A DNA stretch of 64,000 nt, from the NCBI GenBank assembly GCA_026874595.1, contig CM049312.1, forward strand, positions 73,690,429 to 73,754,428, read 5' to 3'. This DNA is from Sipunculus nudus. Its lineage: Eukaryota; Annelida; Sipuncula; Golfingiida; Sipunculidae. This document shows positions 1 to 10,271 of this stretch, piece by piece. Both the position numbers and the translations under genes were made by a program. Every line of letters begins with the position of its first letter. Position 1 is the stretch's first letter. The notes beneath the pieces were generated by a model. That model was given only the letters and a program-made list of their open reading frames with translations. It did not search any database and was not told the DNA's origin.

Positions 1-1320
1 GACAACAAATTTTCGGGTGGGGGTCATTTTATTAAACTATTCTAACTCATTGCCATTATCGTTTAGCCTATATTAATATGAGTTTTGGCGCAGAAGACTT
101 CAGCTACTCCGGAGATCTTTGATAACAGAACTGACGTTTGAACAATCTAAAATAATCAGATCAGTTTTCATAATTTGCTATTGATCAAATTTGAATGTTT
201 TCCCAATGATACAATTCTTAAAACTTTTCCATTAAATTCATACTCAAATGGTTCCTCTCAAAATCTATTCATTATAATATAAAGTCTACAGTATTAGTTC
301 TGGTTTAGCTACTGATAAGTGGGATTTCTGCTTGCACAAGTTAGTAAGTCAACATAGTTGGTGCCACCTATAGCTCAGATCATATAGCAGTCGAATAATT
401 GATAATTATATGATGCTGATGGCAATATGATGCTGTTTGCAGCTGCATACCTGACACATTTTTTAATATACTTGAAATTACATATGCAAACTCATACAAA
501 AGTTACATGTGCGATCGAACATATTAGAATTCTGTAAAGTTGACACTTTATTATTTTATTATAATGAATTATTTTGACTCAAATTATGCTCATTTATCCA
601 GCATCTCCCCCGTGCCCCCCCTACTAAAACAATTACCCAAGTATCGGTTGGCTCGATATCCCTGTCAAAGGTTAAGGTAATAGACCTTTTGCACGAGCAT
701 ACGCACTGCGCATGTTTGAGCAGGGTTTGGGTCTGTAGGGTTCGGTCAATGAAATCCGCATGTAAACAAACAGGCGAGACAATGCTATCTAGTATTTAGG
801 TGTCTACTATTTATAAATACCAGGCAGAATGCAACTATATTGTAGCTACATGTTTTATGATAATTATCCAAAATTTCCCAAGGCTGACAGCGGGCCAACC
901 AACATATTTTTTCACACCTGATAAGTGTGCAAACAAAATCCGCAAATAAAAAACTTAAGACACAAAAACAAGGTTGATTCTTGTGGCTCCTGGACTATAA
1001 CCCCTTTCTGGTGATCAAGAGAAAAGGTTGCCCTAACCAGATGACGGAACGGGTTGCCTTTCAAATTGGTTTAACGTGGAAAAGTAGAGATTGTGTGGTT
1101 TTGATGGGGCACCCAACGTATCGGCACCCTGGCACACAACAAATCACGAGTCAGCGGCTAAACAACAGGAGTATTTTAAAAGAAAATAAAAGGTACAGAG
1201 TTCAAATTCACTTTCCAGATGGGGTTCCTAGCCTGTTATGTGTCACTAGATACACTGGTACATACGCTAGGTAACACTTTACTCTAACTGTCTCTATATC
1301 TACTGGACTAGTGATACTAT
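1..1320. other. Non-coding stretch, no gene recognised
   Basis: No exon with a recognisable domain was found here. The sequence is AT-rich, with a short C-rich patch near 608-620. A segment at about 690-715 has an ACTGCGCATG-type motif that reappears in inverted orientation near 50,045-50,065, which suggests a shared dispersed repeat. An open frame at 981-1274 is discussed under rejected items. Confidence 0.5.
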
Positions 1321-1862
1321 ACCCCGGCTGGTGGAACCTCACTGGACCCCGGCTAGTGTCATCTCTCTTGACACCCGCTGGCAGAACATCACTGGACACA
1401 GGGTGGCAGCATCTCACTAGACACCTGCTGGCAGCACCTCACTAGACATCCGCTGGCAGCACCTTATTTGAAACAGGCTGGCAGCACCTCAATGGACGTA
1501 AGCTGATATCACCTCTCTGGACACAGGCTGGCAGCACCTAAATGGACGCTAGGCTGGCAGCACCTCGGCGGGCGCACTCTGGCAGCAACTCACTGGACGC
1601 AGGCTGAGAGCATCTGACATGACACAGGCTAGCAGCTCCTCATTGGACGCAGGCTGATATCACCTCACTGGACGCAGGCTGGCAGCACTTAACTGGACAC
1701 CGGCTGGCAGCATCTCTCTGGACGCTGGCTACCACCACCTCACTGGACGCAGGCTAACACCACCTTACTGAACACAGGCTGGCAGCACCTCAATCGACAC
1801 CAGCTTGCAGCACCTCACTGGACGCAGGGTAGCGGCGACTCTCTGGACTCCCGCAGACGGCA
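1321..1862. repeat. 25-bp minisatellite, about 22 degenerate units
   Basis: About 22 head-to-tail copies of a 25-bp unit of the form ACGCAGGCTGGCAGCACCT followed by CACTGG. Units differ from one another by several bases, and one has gained a base. The block is clearly more GC-rich than its surroundings. Because 25 is not a multiple of three, all three frames are read in turn and the array is not a plausible protein repeat. It lies about 0.4 kb upstream of a relic TSP1 exon. A regulatory or structural role is unknown. Confidence 0.93.
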
Positions 1863-2278
1863 CTTCTGGTCTCTGCAGGCTCCACAACTGTGTCTCCTTG
1901 AATACTGTGTATGGCCTTTCTTAAATACCCTTCTATCTTGGAGGCTCATTTATATTTATAAGACTAAAACAAAGCCTCGCCTGCTTTTCCTACCATGGCC
2001 CATCTATATTCATGAGCACCCTAAATACTAAATAGGCTTGGAACAAAACATGGTAATGCCAAAGCGATCCCTTTAAACAAATGGCATAACTAGACATGCT
2101 GTGCTCTCGGAAACCTTTCATTGAATCATCGCCATTTTTAACAGTACAATACACTGACCGGCACGTCGCTCAACAAATACAAATGTACAAATAACCTGGT
2201 ACAGCTAACCTGAGAAATGAAAATAAAACAAAATGATACGATCCATTTCGAGGCACTGATATGATATTCATGTCACAG

Positions 2279-2442
2279 TTTTTGGGATCTGGATCGGTTG
2301 GAGGAGCTGGGGAGAAAGTACACGGACATGAGGAGGGTTAAACAGGAAAGTGTACGTAGTTGTAGAATGCGTCTAGGGAGCGCCTTGACATGCCCGGAAA
2401 CGAATACGAGAAGCAGGATATGCAATCCGTCACCATGTCCTG
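2279..2442 (+). pseudogene. Relic TSP1 exon (dead)
   Basis: After a plausible acceptor (TCATGTCACAG, ending at 2278) the phase-1 frame reads a TSP1 N-terminal half with the WxxWxxWGE pattern. A TGA then stands where the conserved cysteine before GG is expected. The C-terminal half of the domain (VRSC, later LTCP, ICNPSPCP) continues in a different frame, which implies a single-base shift. At 164 bp the exon is one base short of the intact 165-bp TSP1 exon at 7441. The donor position reads G|AT instead of G|GT. Stop, frameshift and lost donor together indicate a dead cassette of the same gene. The homology is judged by eye from cysteine and tryptophan spacing. Confidence 0.62.
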
Positions 2443-2942
2443 ATAGTCTTTCTTAATCACTGTTAAATTCAGTTATTTTTTTCTAATAAAATGCCAAACT
2501 ATTCTTCCAAATAACGAACAAGCAAACCACCTAAACATCTAGGACGATATAGCGGTTTATAAAAAACTTGAATTTTTCCGACTCGGCATAAAACTCCGTA
2601 TACGATACATAGTTCATTTAACTGATCCCGAAAGAAAATTGTAAAAATGAAATTTGTTATATATTTTATTTAATCCTATTTACTACAATTTGATGATAAT
2701 TCTTATTACCTTGCGGCATTTCTGTTTCAATATCTCTAGAAAGTGTAATGCCATGTTACACAGTGTGCTTTGATAATTGAATATTTATTTGAAGATAACA
2801 ATTATGATATATTTTCGTGTCATCTGTTTAAAGTTTCTAAACTAAACCTTTTACAAATGGAAACAAAAACTCAGGATAAAGTTTTTAAAACTGAGGTTCT
2901 GAAGCAATCATAATATAGCTGTATTATTCTGTTTGACGCTAG

Positions 2943-3098
2943 TTTCACCTGCGTGGACTTTGTGGTCTAGCTGGAGTGCCTGCACAGTGACGTGCGGCGA
3001 AGGCGTGCATGAAAGGATTCGTTCATGTGTATCCAGTAGAGGGTCCTGCGTGGGGAAGAAAACGGTAAAAGAGACTTGCAAAATTCCTGCTTGCCGAG
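2943..3098 (+). CDS. Thrombospondin type-1 (TSP1) domain exon
   Basis: A 156-bp exon of 52 codons encoding one TSP1 repeat. It shows the WTLWSSWSAC start, CTVTCGEG, a basic HERIRSC strand, and cysteines at the positions expected for a six-cysteine TSP1 fold, ending in CKIPAC. The acceptor is CTAG at 2939-2942 and the donor is GAG|GTAATT. Both boundaries are phase 1, so the exon can be added or skipped without breaking the frame. TSP1 modules act in secreted or cell-surface proteins and bind glycans or matrix. By position this is an upstream cassette of the TSP1-FReD gene whose next intact exons are at 7441 and 9446. It lies outside the 6.8-kb duplication, so copy B has no counterpart. Confidence 0.85.
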
Positions 3099-4319
3099 GT
3101 AATTTTCTATTCATTAGCTATCTTTAGTGTCTCTGTGAATACAGTATAGGTACGATATAATTTGGGATACAAAATATCGATAAGAGGAAACTACTAACCA
3201 AACATTTGCTCTTGCTAGGATGGCTGTTACAAATCATATGGTGATAAAGTCGATAACCCTTAGACCATTTAAGGTTTTTTAAAATAGGCGTAGTTGCCTT
3301 ATATCTTAATATTGTATGTAATTATTGCATTGTTGCTTCTGTCGATTGAAGCGTGATTCATCTGAGGATGGGAATAGTGGGCCAGATCAGCTTCATTGGC
3401 TAACCATTTTGCTGCTAAGACTTCCTGGATTTTCATGCCATTTTCAGTTTACCAGGCTTAGGTTTCCTTTAGATAAATGGGTGTTCTGCAACAGAAAATT
3501 CGTAAGCCGGTTCCGAAGTGCTTCATGTGGCAACTCGGATGGATAGTTCGAGTTCCATATCTTAAAAAAAAACTTCTGCTTGACAAAGCCTTTGTAGTTT
3601 GTTTTCTGAGAAATATTACTTCTTTGGCTTTGCCCTGAATTGGGTCAAAATCGAGTTCGAGGTCCCGGTGTGACGACCATTCTTTATTTAGCATTCTCAA
3701 TATGACACACGTCTTATAGGACGCCCTGTCACAAAAATGTGACCCTATAAGATACATGCACCTTTAGTGGATACACGTTATTTCCAGCTTTTTTCTGCTG
3801 TAAGATAGGGCTTCCATTAGTGTTTTCAATACATACTTTCTACACCATGTTAATCCAACTTTTCCATCCTTCAAATTCACAGCTCACATTTACGTTAAAA
3901 ATATGACTACTCGTTAGAAAAAGGATTGCTTGCTTTTGAACATGGATATTAATGAGTGTCTTATTTTGGCTCTTCCTTTCAACAAAGATTACATCCTTCA
4001 TCATGCTCTGTCAATCTTCTTCTCACTAACTGCAGCAATGAAAGGCAAGTGTAGAGAGTGGGCGACTTAGGCAGAGCGACGCTTTCGTGTGCCATTCAGT
4101 CTTCTGAGTTCATTTGCTTTAACATTGAATGTCTTCCCATCATTAGTGGTACTGAAGGTATGGTCTTTCGTCTTGGTATAATTTGGGTGTATCTTGAGCC
4201 GACTTTTTACAGGCTGTCCTCTGTTTTAGTAGATAGTACTGTCAATTCAACGCTTGGCGCTGAAATTCAGGATTTGCCGGAGGTGGTGTTGTCTTGAGAG
4301 TCATTTTTCAATGGCCAAT
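3099..4319. other. Intronic stretch before the retroelement
   Basis: This is presumed intron between two TSP1 exons. No coding exon was recognised. The last 300 bases may hold the eroded 5' part of the retroelement, because the frame ending near 4297 resembles pol-linker composition, but no motif allows a firm boundary. No 5' LTR copy matching the LTR at 6263 was seen. Confidence 0.4.
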
Positions 4320-4329
4320 TTCCCCAGAA

Positions 4330-4692
4330 CCGTGACACGTACGTCGAGCTGAACCAGTTCCACGGACACATCGTCGAGTGTCGTTTGTTTGACGAATCGG
4401 TTAGACGTTTTCCTGCTGCAATGATTAGTGTAGACTGTCTCTACTTTGCCGGCACGATTTAGGGAATCAATGTCCGACATGTCGTGTGCGACTTAGCGCT
4501 AGGAAACGTGGCAAGAGTGCGAGATCCGAACGATTCAAATCCTACAAGGTCTAATCGGAGAACAGACGTAGTATGTGACAACGTCGAGTCTCAACCGGAA
4601 GTAACGTCCGCTTTAGAGACACGTGCAGGTTTGCATGTCACAAGTCCAGTCGCCGATGTAAGTCCAGCCGATTTTTTAAGGCACAGAAGATG
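4330..4692 (+). pseudogene. Retroelement protease C-terminus and linker relic
   Basis: A broken frame with a strand-turn pattern reading VDCLYFAG, an in-frame stop at 4459-4461, then VRHVVCDLALGNV and RDPNDSNP. This resembles the last strand of a retroviral-type aspartic protease and the following linker in Gmr1-like and related Gypsy elements. The catalytic DSG/DTG triad was not found, so that part is lost or unrecognisable. The identification rests on local similarity to the family and on its place just ahead of the integrase zinc finger. Confidence 0.45.
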
Positions 4693-4709
4693 ATCAGTCG
4701 TTAGCGCCA

Positions 4710-5098
4710 TACTGGAAGATGGCTATGTCGGTAAGCGGAAGTGGTGGTACTTTCCGGATTAAGGACAAGTTTCTAGTCCGTATTGCGCGAGATAGACGCG
4801 GTGATCCTGATGGATCGAGGATTGTGTGCCTCAGTCGTTACGGACTGATGTTATGAAAATGGGCCTCGAGGCGATTTTGGCGGGTCATAATGGCGTAGAT
4901 TTAATACACGAACGTGTTGGTTCCCAGTTCAACTGGAGGGAGGTGTGTGGGGACATTGCAGCGGTTTGCAGGTCCTGTCCAATATGCAAGACTAGAGCTG
5001 ATCCTCAGCATGTTCTAGCGGCGGTCTACATTAACAAGACCGATTCCGAACGAGAATCGGATAATTCGGATTTTGAAATCGAGTTTCCCGTTGTCTGA
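4710..5098 (+). pseudogene. Integrase HHCC zinc-binding domain relic, core deleted
   Basis: The frame at about 4826-5000 reads PQSLRTDVMKMG, then ILAGHNGV, then VGSQFNW, CGDIAA and CRSCPIC. That is the H2C2 zinc-binding module at the start of retroelement integrases. The first histidine position appears to be leucine, while the second histidine and the CxxC pair remain. Immediately after CPICK the frame changes to an acidic linker (SERESDNSDFEIEFP), so the DDE catalytic core is deleted. It precedes the RT, which supports the Gmr1-like order. Confidence 0.68.
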
Positions 5099-5108
5099 GA
5101 ACTGAACC

Positions 5109-5820
5109 TTGAGGGAATTGACGAAACCTCCCACGTGTCATCACTCTCGAAATTCAACGGTAGGCAGCCAAACCGAACGCGACGTTCAGATAAATGCCGA
5201 GCTATTCAAGCGACAGCGCCGTGAGATACACGATCTGTTTACCCAGTATGGGGAAGTTTTCACAGATGCCCCAAAACTCACCGATGTCAAAGAGTGTAAC
5301 ATCCGTCTCAATTCCGATATCGTGAAGGCGAAACCGTATCGGGTACAATTCCAGTTGAGAAAAACTATGCGATCGGAAATCAGCGAGATGATAGAACGAG
5401 GTATTATTGAGAAATCGGAGTCCAGTCACCCTGTATAATGTTGCGTAAGCCAGACGGAAAGATTAGATTCGTGATCGATTACCGTAAGGTGAACCAGTCG
5501 ATCATGTTCGACCCACAACCAATGCCGGAAACTGTTCTCGCCGAAGTAGCCAACCGTCGGTATTTTAGGAAGATCGATCTAACGAAATGCTACTGGAATA
5601 ATTCGATGTCGATGGACCCTAGAGACAAAACGGCGCTCGTAACACCTGACGGACATTAACAATTGAGGCTAATGCCCTTCGGATAAGTGACCCCAGGGGC
5701 AGTTTTTACCCGCATGATGAGCAAGATGTTTAGCGACATGCCGAACGTGATTTGTTACATCGATGATGTGCTGACACACGCAGAATCATGGGGCGAGCGC
5801 GTGACAGCACTCAGAGAACT
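5109..5820 (+). pseudogene. Retroelement reverse transcriptase relic
   Basis: An N-terminal linker (LFTQYGEVFTDAP, later IERGIIEKSESSHP) leads into RT palm motifs. These are PDGKIRFVIDYRKVN, the first catalytic aspartate in YFRKIDLTKCYW, TALVTPDGH, LMPFG and the YIDD box near 5758-5769. In-frame stops occur at 5436-5438, 5657-5659 and 5683-5685, so the enzyme cannot be made from this copy. The frame runs from WGERVTALREL directly into RNase H sequence, so the RT thumb and connection are deleted. Confidence 0.85.
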
Positions 5821-6013
5821 AGGTATGTCATGTAGACCATTCACAATACAAACTGACCACAGACCTCTCAAATGCATTAGCAAGGCCAACTGTGTAAACA
5901 AGAGAATGATGAGGTGGGCTTTAGTATTGCAGGAGTTCAGATTTGAGATACACCCAGTATCTGACAAGTTGAACCATGGGCCAGATTTTCTGAGCAGGTT
6001 ACCAGAGTGTTGA
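5821..6013 (+). pseudogene. Retroelement RNase H C-terminal fragment
   Basis: The frame contains FTIQTDHRPLKCI, MMRWALVLQEF and the typical element end LNHGPDFLSRLP, followed by a TGA at 6011-6013. This is the C-terminal part of a Gypsy-type RNase H domain, which closes pol in Gmr1-like elements. The left edge of the 6.8-kb tandem duplication (5896) falls inside this frame, so copy B starts with the last 38 codons of the same domain at 22,691. Confidence 0.8.
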
Positions 6014-6253
6014 ACTGAATTAGGTTTTGGTAACTGCTGAGATAGATAGTGTATTAAGATACGATTTGTATAATGTTTTTACATACCGTATCACGGATCA
6101 GTACTGTATAATGTTTTCTCATAACTTGTAATGGATCAGTAATGTATGCTGTCTTCTCCCAACTTACAAGAAATCATTGTTTTATAATGCCTTAACTTAG
6201 CTTATTATGGATCAATACTTCATATCGAGAAAATACTGGGTATTTTCTTTTAC

Positions 6254-6262
6254 AGGGGGGAG
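6254..6262 (+). other. Polypurine tract
   Basis: AGGGGGGAG directly before a TG-starting terminal repeat is the expected plus-strand primer of an LTR retrotransposon. The same tract precedes the LTR copy at 23,058. Confidence 0.75.
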
Positions 6263-7275
6263 TGATGTCACTAGTGGACTGTGTATTTATATTTAGATAT
6301 AGAGAGTATGATCAGATAATTGTTTTGCGGATTATATTTTTATTTTATGTAATATCATGTTCAGCCTTTAGTGTGCGAAGCTCAGTTAAGAGTAGCACCT
6401 GGTTTGTTTGATATCAAAATTAAAGAGATTTAACAATCAGTATAGAACACCTGCACCTTGATGTTCCTTTCTTAAGCTGTTAGAAGCTGATCGTGTACGA
6501 TGGTCTCTTTAGAAACTGTGTTTAGCTGGCGCCAACATGTCTATGTCTGTCTGTTTATTCCACTTAGAGTAGTTTTTCCCACGTTTTATGCTTGGGGGTG
6601 TGTCTACTGTAATTTGATGTTTGTGACAGCGGAACAGATAAATAGTGATGCTGCTTGGCGGAGGGGTCTGGCGGGATTTATGGCGTCAGGAACCGGGACA
6701 AAACTGGAGAGTGGGCGACGAGCGAGAGAAGACCCGGTAGCCGCTTAGAGAGTGATGCGAGCAGTCAAACCGGGTGGTCTGCTTTTCGTCGGTGAGCCTT
6801 GTGGGACTATAGCGTCATAGTGAATGGACAGTCAATCGGAGGGAGCTGTCTTCTGATGCTGTGTGCAGTACTGCAGAGACTGTAGTGATGTTTGCCGATG
6901 GACAGGCAATTCTAGTCGTTTAAAGAGCTCCCAGTAACAGGCGAGAGACTCCATCTTGACGCTGAGTTGTAACGGTGCTGAGATTCGCTAGTGAGAGTTT
7001 ACTCGGTTTCCGAATGCCGGGGAGTAAAAAATTGAGTGCAGCTAAGATAGAGAGGGTCATTGACAGAGGGCTCTACCACAGGAAATTTCAGTATTAACGC
7101 TTTATTTGCATCCATGAACTGGTAACGCGTGATCTGTGGTGAAGACCTTCTGCTAGAGGTGAAAGACAGTGCGAGAAAAGAACCTGGAAGTTCACCTCCC
7201 CTGTGGTGTGACAAACAGCATAATAGTGATATAATGGCAGATTCCAAGAATACGATGAATAACATTTTGATACAT
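6263..7275 (+). mobile_element. 3' LTR of the Gmr1-like element (3' edge approximate)
   Basis: The block starts TGATGTCACTAG right after the polypurine tract. It contains an AT-rich promoter-like stretch (about 6325-6350), ATTAAAG polyadenylation-like sequence near 6418, and then a GC-rich segment (about 6480-7210) unlike the AT-rich host introns. GC drops near 7270, where ACATTGGTACC could be an LTR end plus primer-binding-like sequence, but without a second LTR of independent origin the edge cannot be fixed. An 82-codon frame at 6500-6748 has no recognisable domain and is left uncalled. The LTR lies upstream of a TSP1 exon in both duplicate copies and could act as a promoter; that is inference. 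Confidence 0.6.
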
Positions 7276-7440
7276 TGGTACCTTTGACGTATACTCCGAA
7301 ACTATAGATCAGTTACTGATGATGACGGTTTATATTCGTCGATTTGGTCCGACAGAAAACGATCACAAAATAAAATCGGAAGAAGATCCAACGTATAATT
7401 TGAGATTATTTAGATGATATTATTGCAATTATCGTTTTAG

Positions 7441-7605
7441 ATTCATTAGTGGCAGTTTGGGGTCATTGGTCAAATTGGAGTGGGTGCTTAGGGTCTTGCG
7501 GTGGTGTACAGGCGAGGAATAGGACGTGTTTATCCGGATCAGGGGAATCACAGGATTGTACTGGCAGCCATAGGGTGGAGAGGCCATGCACGTTAACCTG
7601 CACAG
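7441..7605 (+). CDS. TSP1 domain exon, copy A
   Basis: A 165-bp exon of 55 codons with the WGHWSNWSGC start, LGSCGG, a basic VQARNRTC strand and closing cysteines in RPCTLTC, all hallmarks of a thrombospondin type-1 repeat. The acceptor is ATCGTTTTAG at 7440 and the donor is CACAG|GTAGG. Both boundaries are phase 1. It probably follows the TSP1 exon at 2943 in the transcript and precedes the FReD exon at 9446, giving a secreted TSP1-FReD protein. The copy B exon differs at three bases, changing two residues (L to S and A to V). Confidence 0.87.
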
Positions 7606-9019
7606 GTAGGCAGATACCTCCAAATATTATGACTTTTTATGCCTTATTTTCTCCTTGAGACACCACGATGTTTATTTATTTTTTTTTATTTTTTTTACTT
7701 TGCTATAACTCGGTGTCTAATTAAAGTTAGCTTCAAGTTAAGGCCAGGGTTATTTTTTAAAAACAATGACAAAGACTAATTTTCAAAATAAACCCGTCGA
7801 AACTCCAATAGCCACCTATTGGAGTGCATAAAAACATGGTTAGATGGATTGTGATAAGATATTGTCATAAGGATGTGGGTAGACGGTCGTTATCTTCGCT
7901 ATTGGGAAATATAACTAATTTGTACTAACGTTTCGTTAACTGTGCACCCCACAGTTTGTCACATCAATTTCATCAGAATATAAGTTGCCTCATCCGATGT
8001 CTAATAATGCGCAAGAGCAAAAGATCCCAAACAAATAGATCAAACTAGTCCGTAAATGAACCTTAGTGTAGTCTAATATCCCTGCTGGATGGAGATGACT
8101 GTCATGGGCCGTATGTAAATTTCTTTGTAAAAACCTATCGCAACAGATTTGTGCGATAGTCCTTGGAGCCTCAGCTGTAATGTCACACGCAGCACTTGTA
8201 GCACCCAGTTCCGAAAATGAATGTGTGAAGTTGTAAAACACCGGTTGTAAGCCTGAAAAGGAAATGCATTTGAGCGCGAACGGTCCAGTTTTTAGCACGT
8301 GTAGAGGAATAAGCCAACGGTATCAGGGCAATATTTTGACAGGTACCATTTTATTTCAGAGAGAAGACGCTGATCTGTGTTAAATCAACATGTTTTGTGA
8401 GTTTAAGGTCCCGTTAATCATACATTACATACAGCTAGTAAAATTATTTTCTTAAGAAGAGGGCAATAGGGTTGTTGGAAAATTATGGAAGGCCGTTTGA
8501 CTGCTCCATGTAAGTTGTGTCTAGACACTGACCATACATTCACTTGTGCCACACCTGCAAGGGTCAAACGCAATGACATCCAAAAATCAAGTAGAAAAAC
8601 ATCTTATCAATAAGTCAGCAAAATATGCCTATTAAACGTTTAATTATCGCTTCCAAACGTTTGCTTCAATTCGACACTAATCGCTTACACACAGTGAATA
8701 AACACATCGTCTGCACTAGGCCAAATCCCTGTCTCTTCTGAATTTCTAATATGGATTTTAAATTTACGAATATTCACTAAGGTTTTCCAATTCAAAAACA
8801 AATATGTTGGAAACGTAATGAACAGAAATCAGGTTTTTTTTATAACAAGAAACACCGCAAATGTTATCCTAAATTCGGAAGGCTAGTGTAGCGCCAGCAT
8901 AGGAACCACGAGGGACACTAACCAACAAAAAAAGACGTTTGAGAATAAACAATCATCGTTAAACATTAAACAGCAAATTCTCACCAGTGCCCATATTAGA
9001 CCACATTAGATCACACACG

Positions 9020-9109
<90 letters not shown>

Positions 9110-9445
9110 AATACTATTTAATATGGATTATTAACATTTTGAAAACTCTTGAAAATCGTTCTCCGATAAATCAGGCTTCATTAGACGCTTGTTGTCAAGT
9201 TGGTTTTTCTTGTATTTATTATCTTAAACGTCCCAGCAGCAATACATATATATTAATGTAACGTTGTTTGGTTGAATATTAATCCTGCGGACCGCTCGGA
9301 ATGATCTATAGTAGGGTACTTTTCTTTCAGATGATGTGTTTTAGTAAAAAGGAGGTTCTCCTTTCAGTCATGAAAGAATGATTTTTATTCTACAACATTC
9401 ATTTTATAAGATTTAAAACTATTTTTATAAATACATTCCATACAG
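7606..9445. other. Intron between TSP1 and FReD exons, copy A
   Basis: No further exon was recognised. It holds a T-rich run near 7680-7697 and a long TA microsatellite (9021-9107). About 84 bp around 8755-8835 is absent from copy B. A 102-codon minus-strand frame at 7990-8298 is open in both copies but has no domain. Confidence 0.6.
9021..9107. repeat. (TA)n microsatellite with CATA interruption
   Basis: An alternating TA run interrupted in the middle by four CATA units. The copy B allele (25,739-25,788) is a pure, shorter TA run. Confidence 0.95.
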
Positions 9446-10095
9446 GAAACCCATATATCTTTCCAGATTGCGACACGGTTTACAATTCTGGAGGTCGTAC
9501 TACAGGCGTCTACAAGATCAAGCCAGTTGGAGCTCCTAAACCCGTGGACGTCTATTGTGACATGTCAGGGCGGACCAAGTGGACCGTCATCATGTCAAGG
9601 TACGACGGTTCAGTCAGCTTCAACCGTACTTGGGCCGACTATAAAGCCGGATTCGGGGACGTCAATAAAGAACATTGGCTTGGTCTTGACACAATACATT
9701 ATCTGACCAACCAGGGTCAATACAAACTCAGATTTGAAATGCGCGATTGGCAGTCAAAGCTGAACAGGTATGCCGAGTTTTCCACATTCACGATCGGGCC
9801 TGAGTTATCAAACTACCGAATAACCATCAATGGGGAGACAGGAACGGCCACCGAAGGGCGCATGAGGTATCATTATGGCATGCCGTTCACAACTAAAGAT
9901 AAAGATAATGATGCAGCGGATTCGCAGAACTGTGCGGCATATTTAGGGGGAGGATGGTGGCACCACCACTGCTATTATACGTTTTTAACAGGGCCGTACA
10001 CCAACCGCTGTGCCAGTTACAAAGATCACAAATGTATGTGCTGGAATTGGAACACACCCTTGGATCGGGCTCACATGAAAATCGCTCGTATCTAA
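9446..10095 (+). CDS. Fibrinogen-related (FReD) terminal exon, copy A
   Basis: A 650-bp phase-1 terminal exon encoding a nearly complete fibrinogen C-terminal domain of about 215 residues. Family hallmarks in order are FPDC, VDVYCDMSG, KWTVIMSRYDGS, FNRTWADYKAGFG, HWLGLDTIHYLT, YKLRFEMRDW, the calcium-site-like DKDNDAADSQNCA, GGGWWHHHCYY, LTGPY and the closing HMKIARI. FReDs recognise acetylated or other glycans on microbes or matrix, and are expanded in molluscs as immune lectins. Here the usual GGWTV reads TKWTV, and three extra cysteines (NRC, KCMC) lie near the C-terminus. The acceptor is ATTCCATACAG at 9445 and the stop is TAA at 10,093-10,095. It differs from copy B by nine amino acids. 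Confidence 0.92.
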
Positions 10096-10271
10096 AATGC
10101 CGACTGCTTTTTTCCTGATTGAACGAACTGCAGTTAAAAAAGTAAATTGTGCACATGTAAGCTGGACTTCTTGCAACCATTATAGAAATGCTAAGATAAA
10201 ATAAAAAAAAATATCGAATGAAAAAAAACAACGCTTTTAAACCATGAATTATCACTATAACTGACAGACTC
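10096..10271 (+). other. Probable 3' UTR with polyadenylation signal, copy A
   Basis: AATAAA occurs at 10,200-10,205, about 105 bases after the stop codon, followed by A-rich sequence. This is a plausible cleavage signal for the FReD transcript. Confidence 0.55.

Larger units (their letters stand above)
4320..7275 (+). mobile_element. Gmr1-like Ty3/Gypsy retrotransposon relic, internally deleted
   Basis: Pol remnants occur in the order protease/linker, integrase zinc finger, reverse transcriptase, RNase H, followed by a polypurine tract and one LTR. Integrase ahead of RT is the Copia-like order known from the Gmr1 group of Ty3/Gypsy elements and is not the usual Gypsy order. Two internal deletions are visible: the integrase catalytic core is missing between about 4995 and 5010, and the RT thumb/connection is missing at about 5820. 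Several in-frame stops are present. No 5' LTR is in the window. The 3' limit is approximate, placed where GC-rich LTR sequence gives way to AT-rich host DNA. The element lies in sense orientation inside a TSP1-FReD intron. Confidence 0.78.

Noticed and set aside
981-1274. 97-codon open frame, plus strand
   Set aside because: No domain, no upstream or downstream exon structure, and the frame does not start at an ATG; composition is not clearly coding.
6500-6748. 82-codon frame present in both duplicate copies (also 23,295-23,543)
   Set aside because: It lies inside the LTR, and the copies are about 98% identical overall, so the shared open frame is not evidence of coding. No domain.
7990-8298. 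102-codon minus-strand frame open in both copies
   Set aside because: Sits within the TSP1-FReD intron, antisense, without a domain; conservation is explained by the recent duplication.
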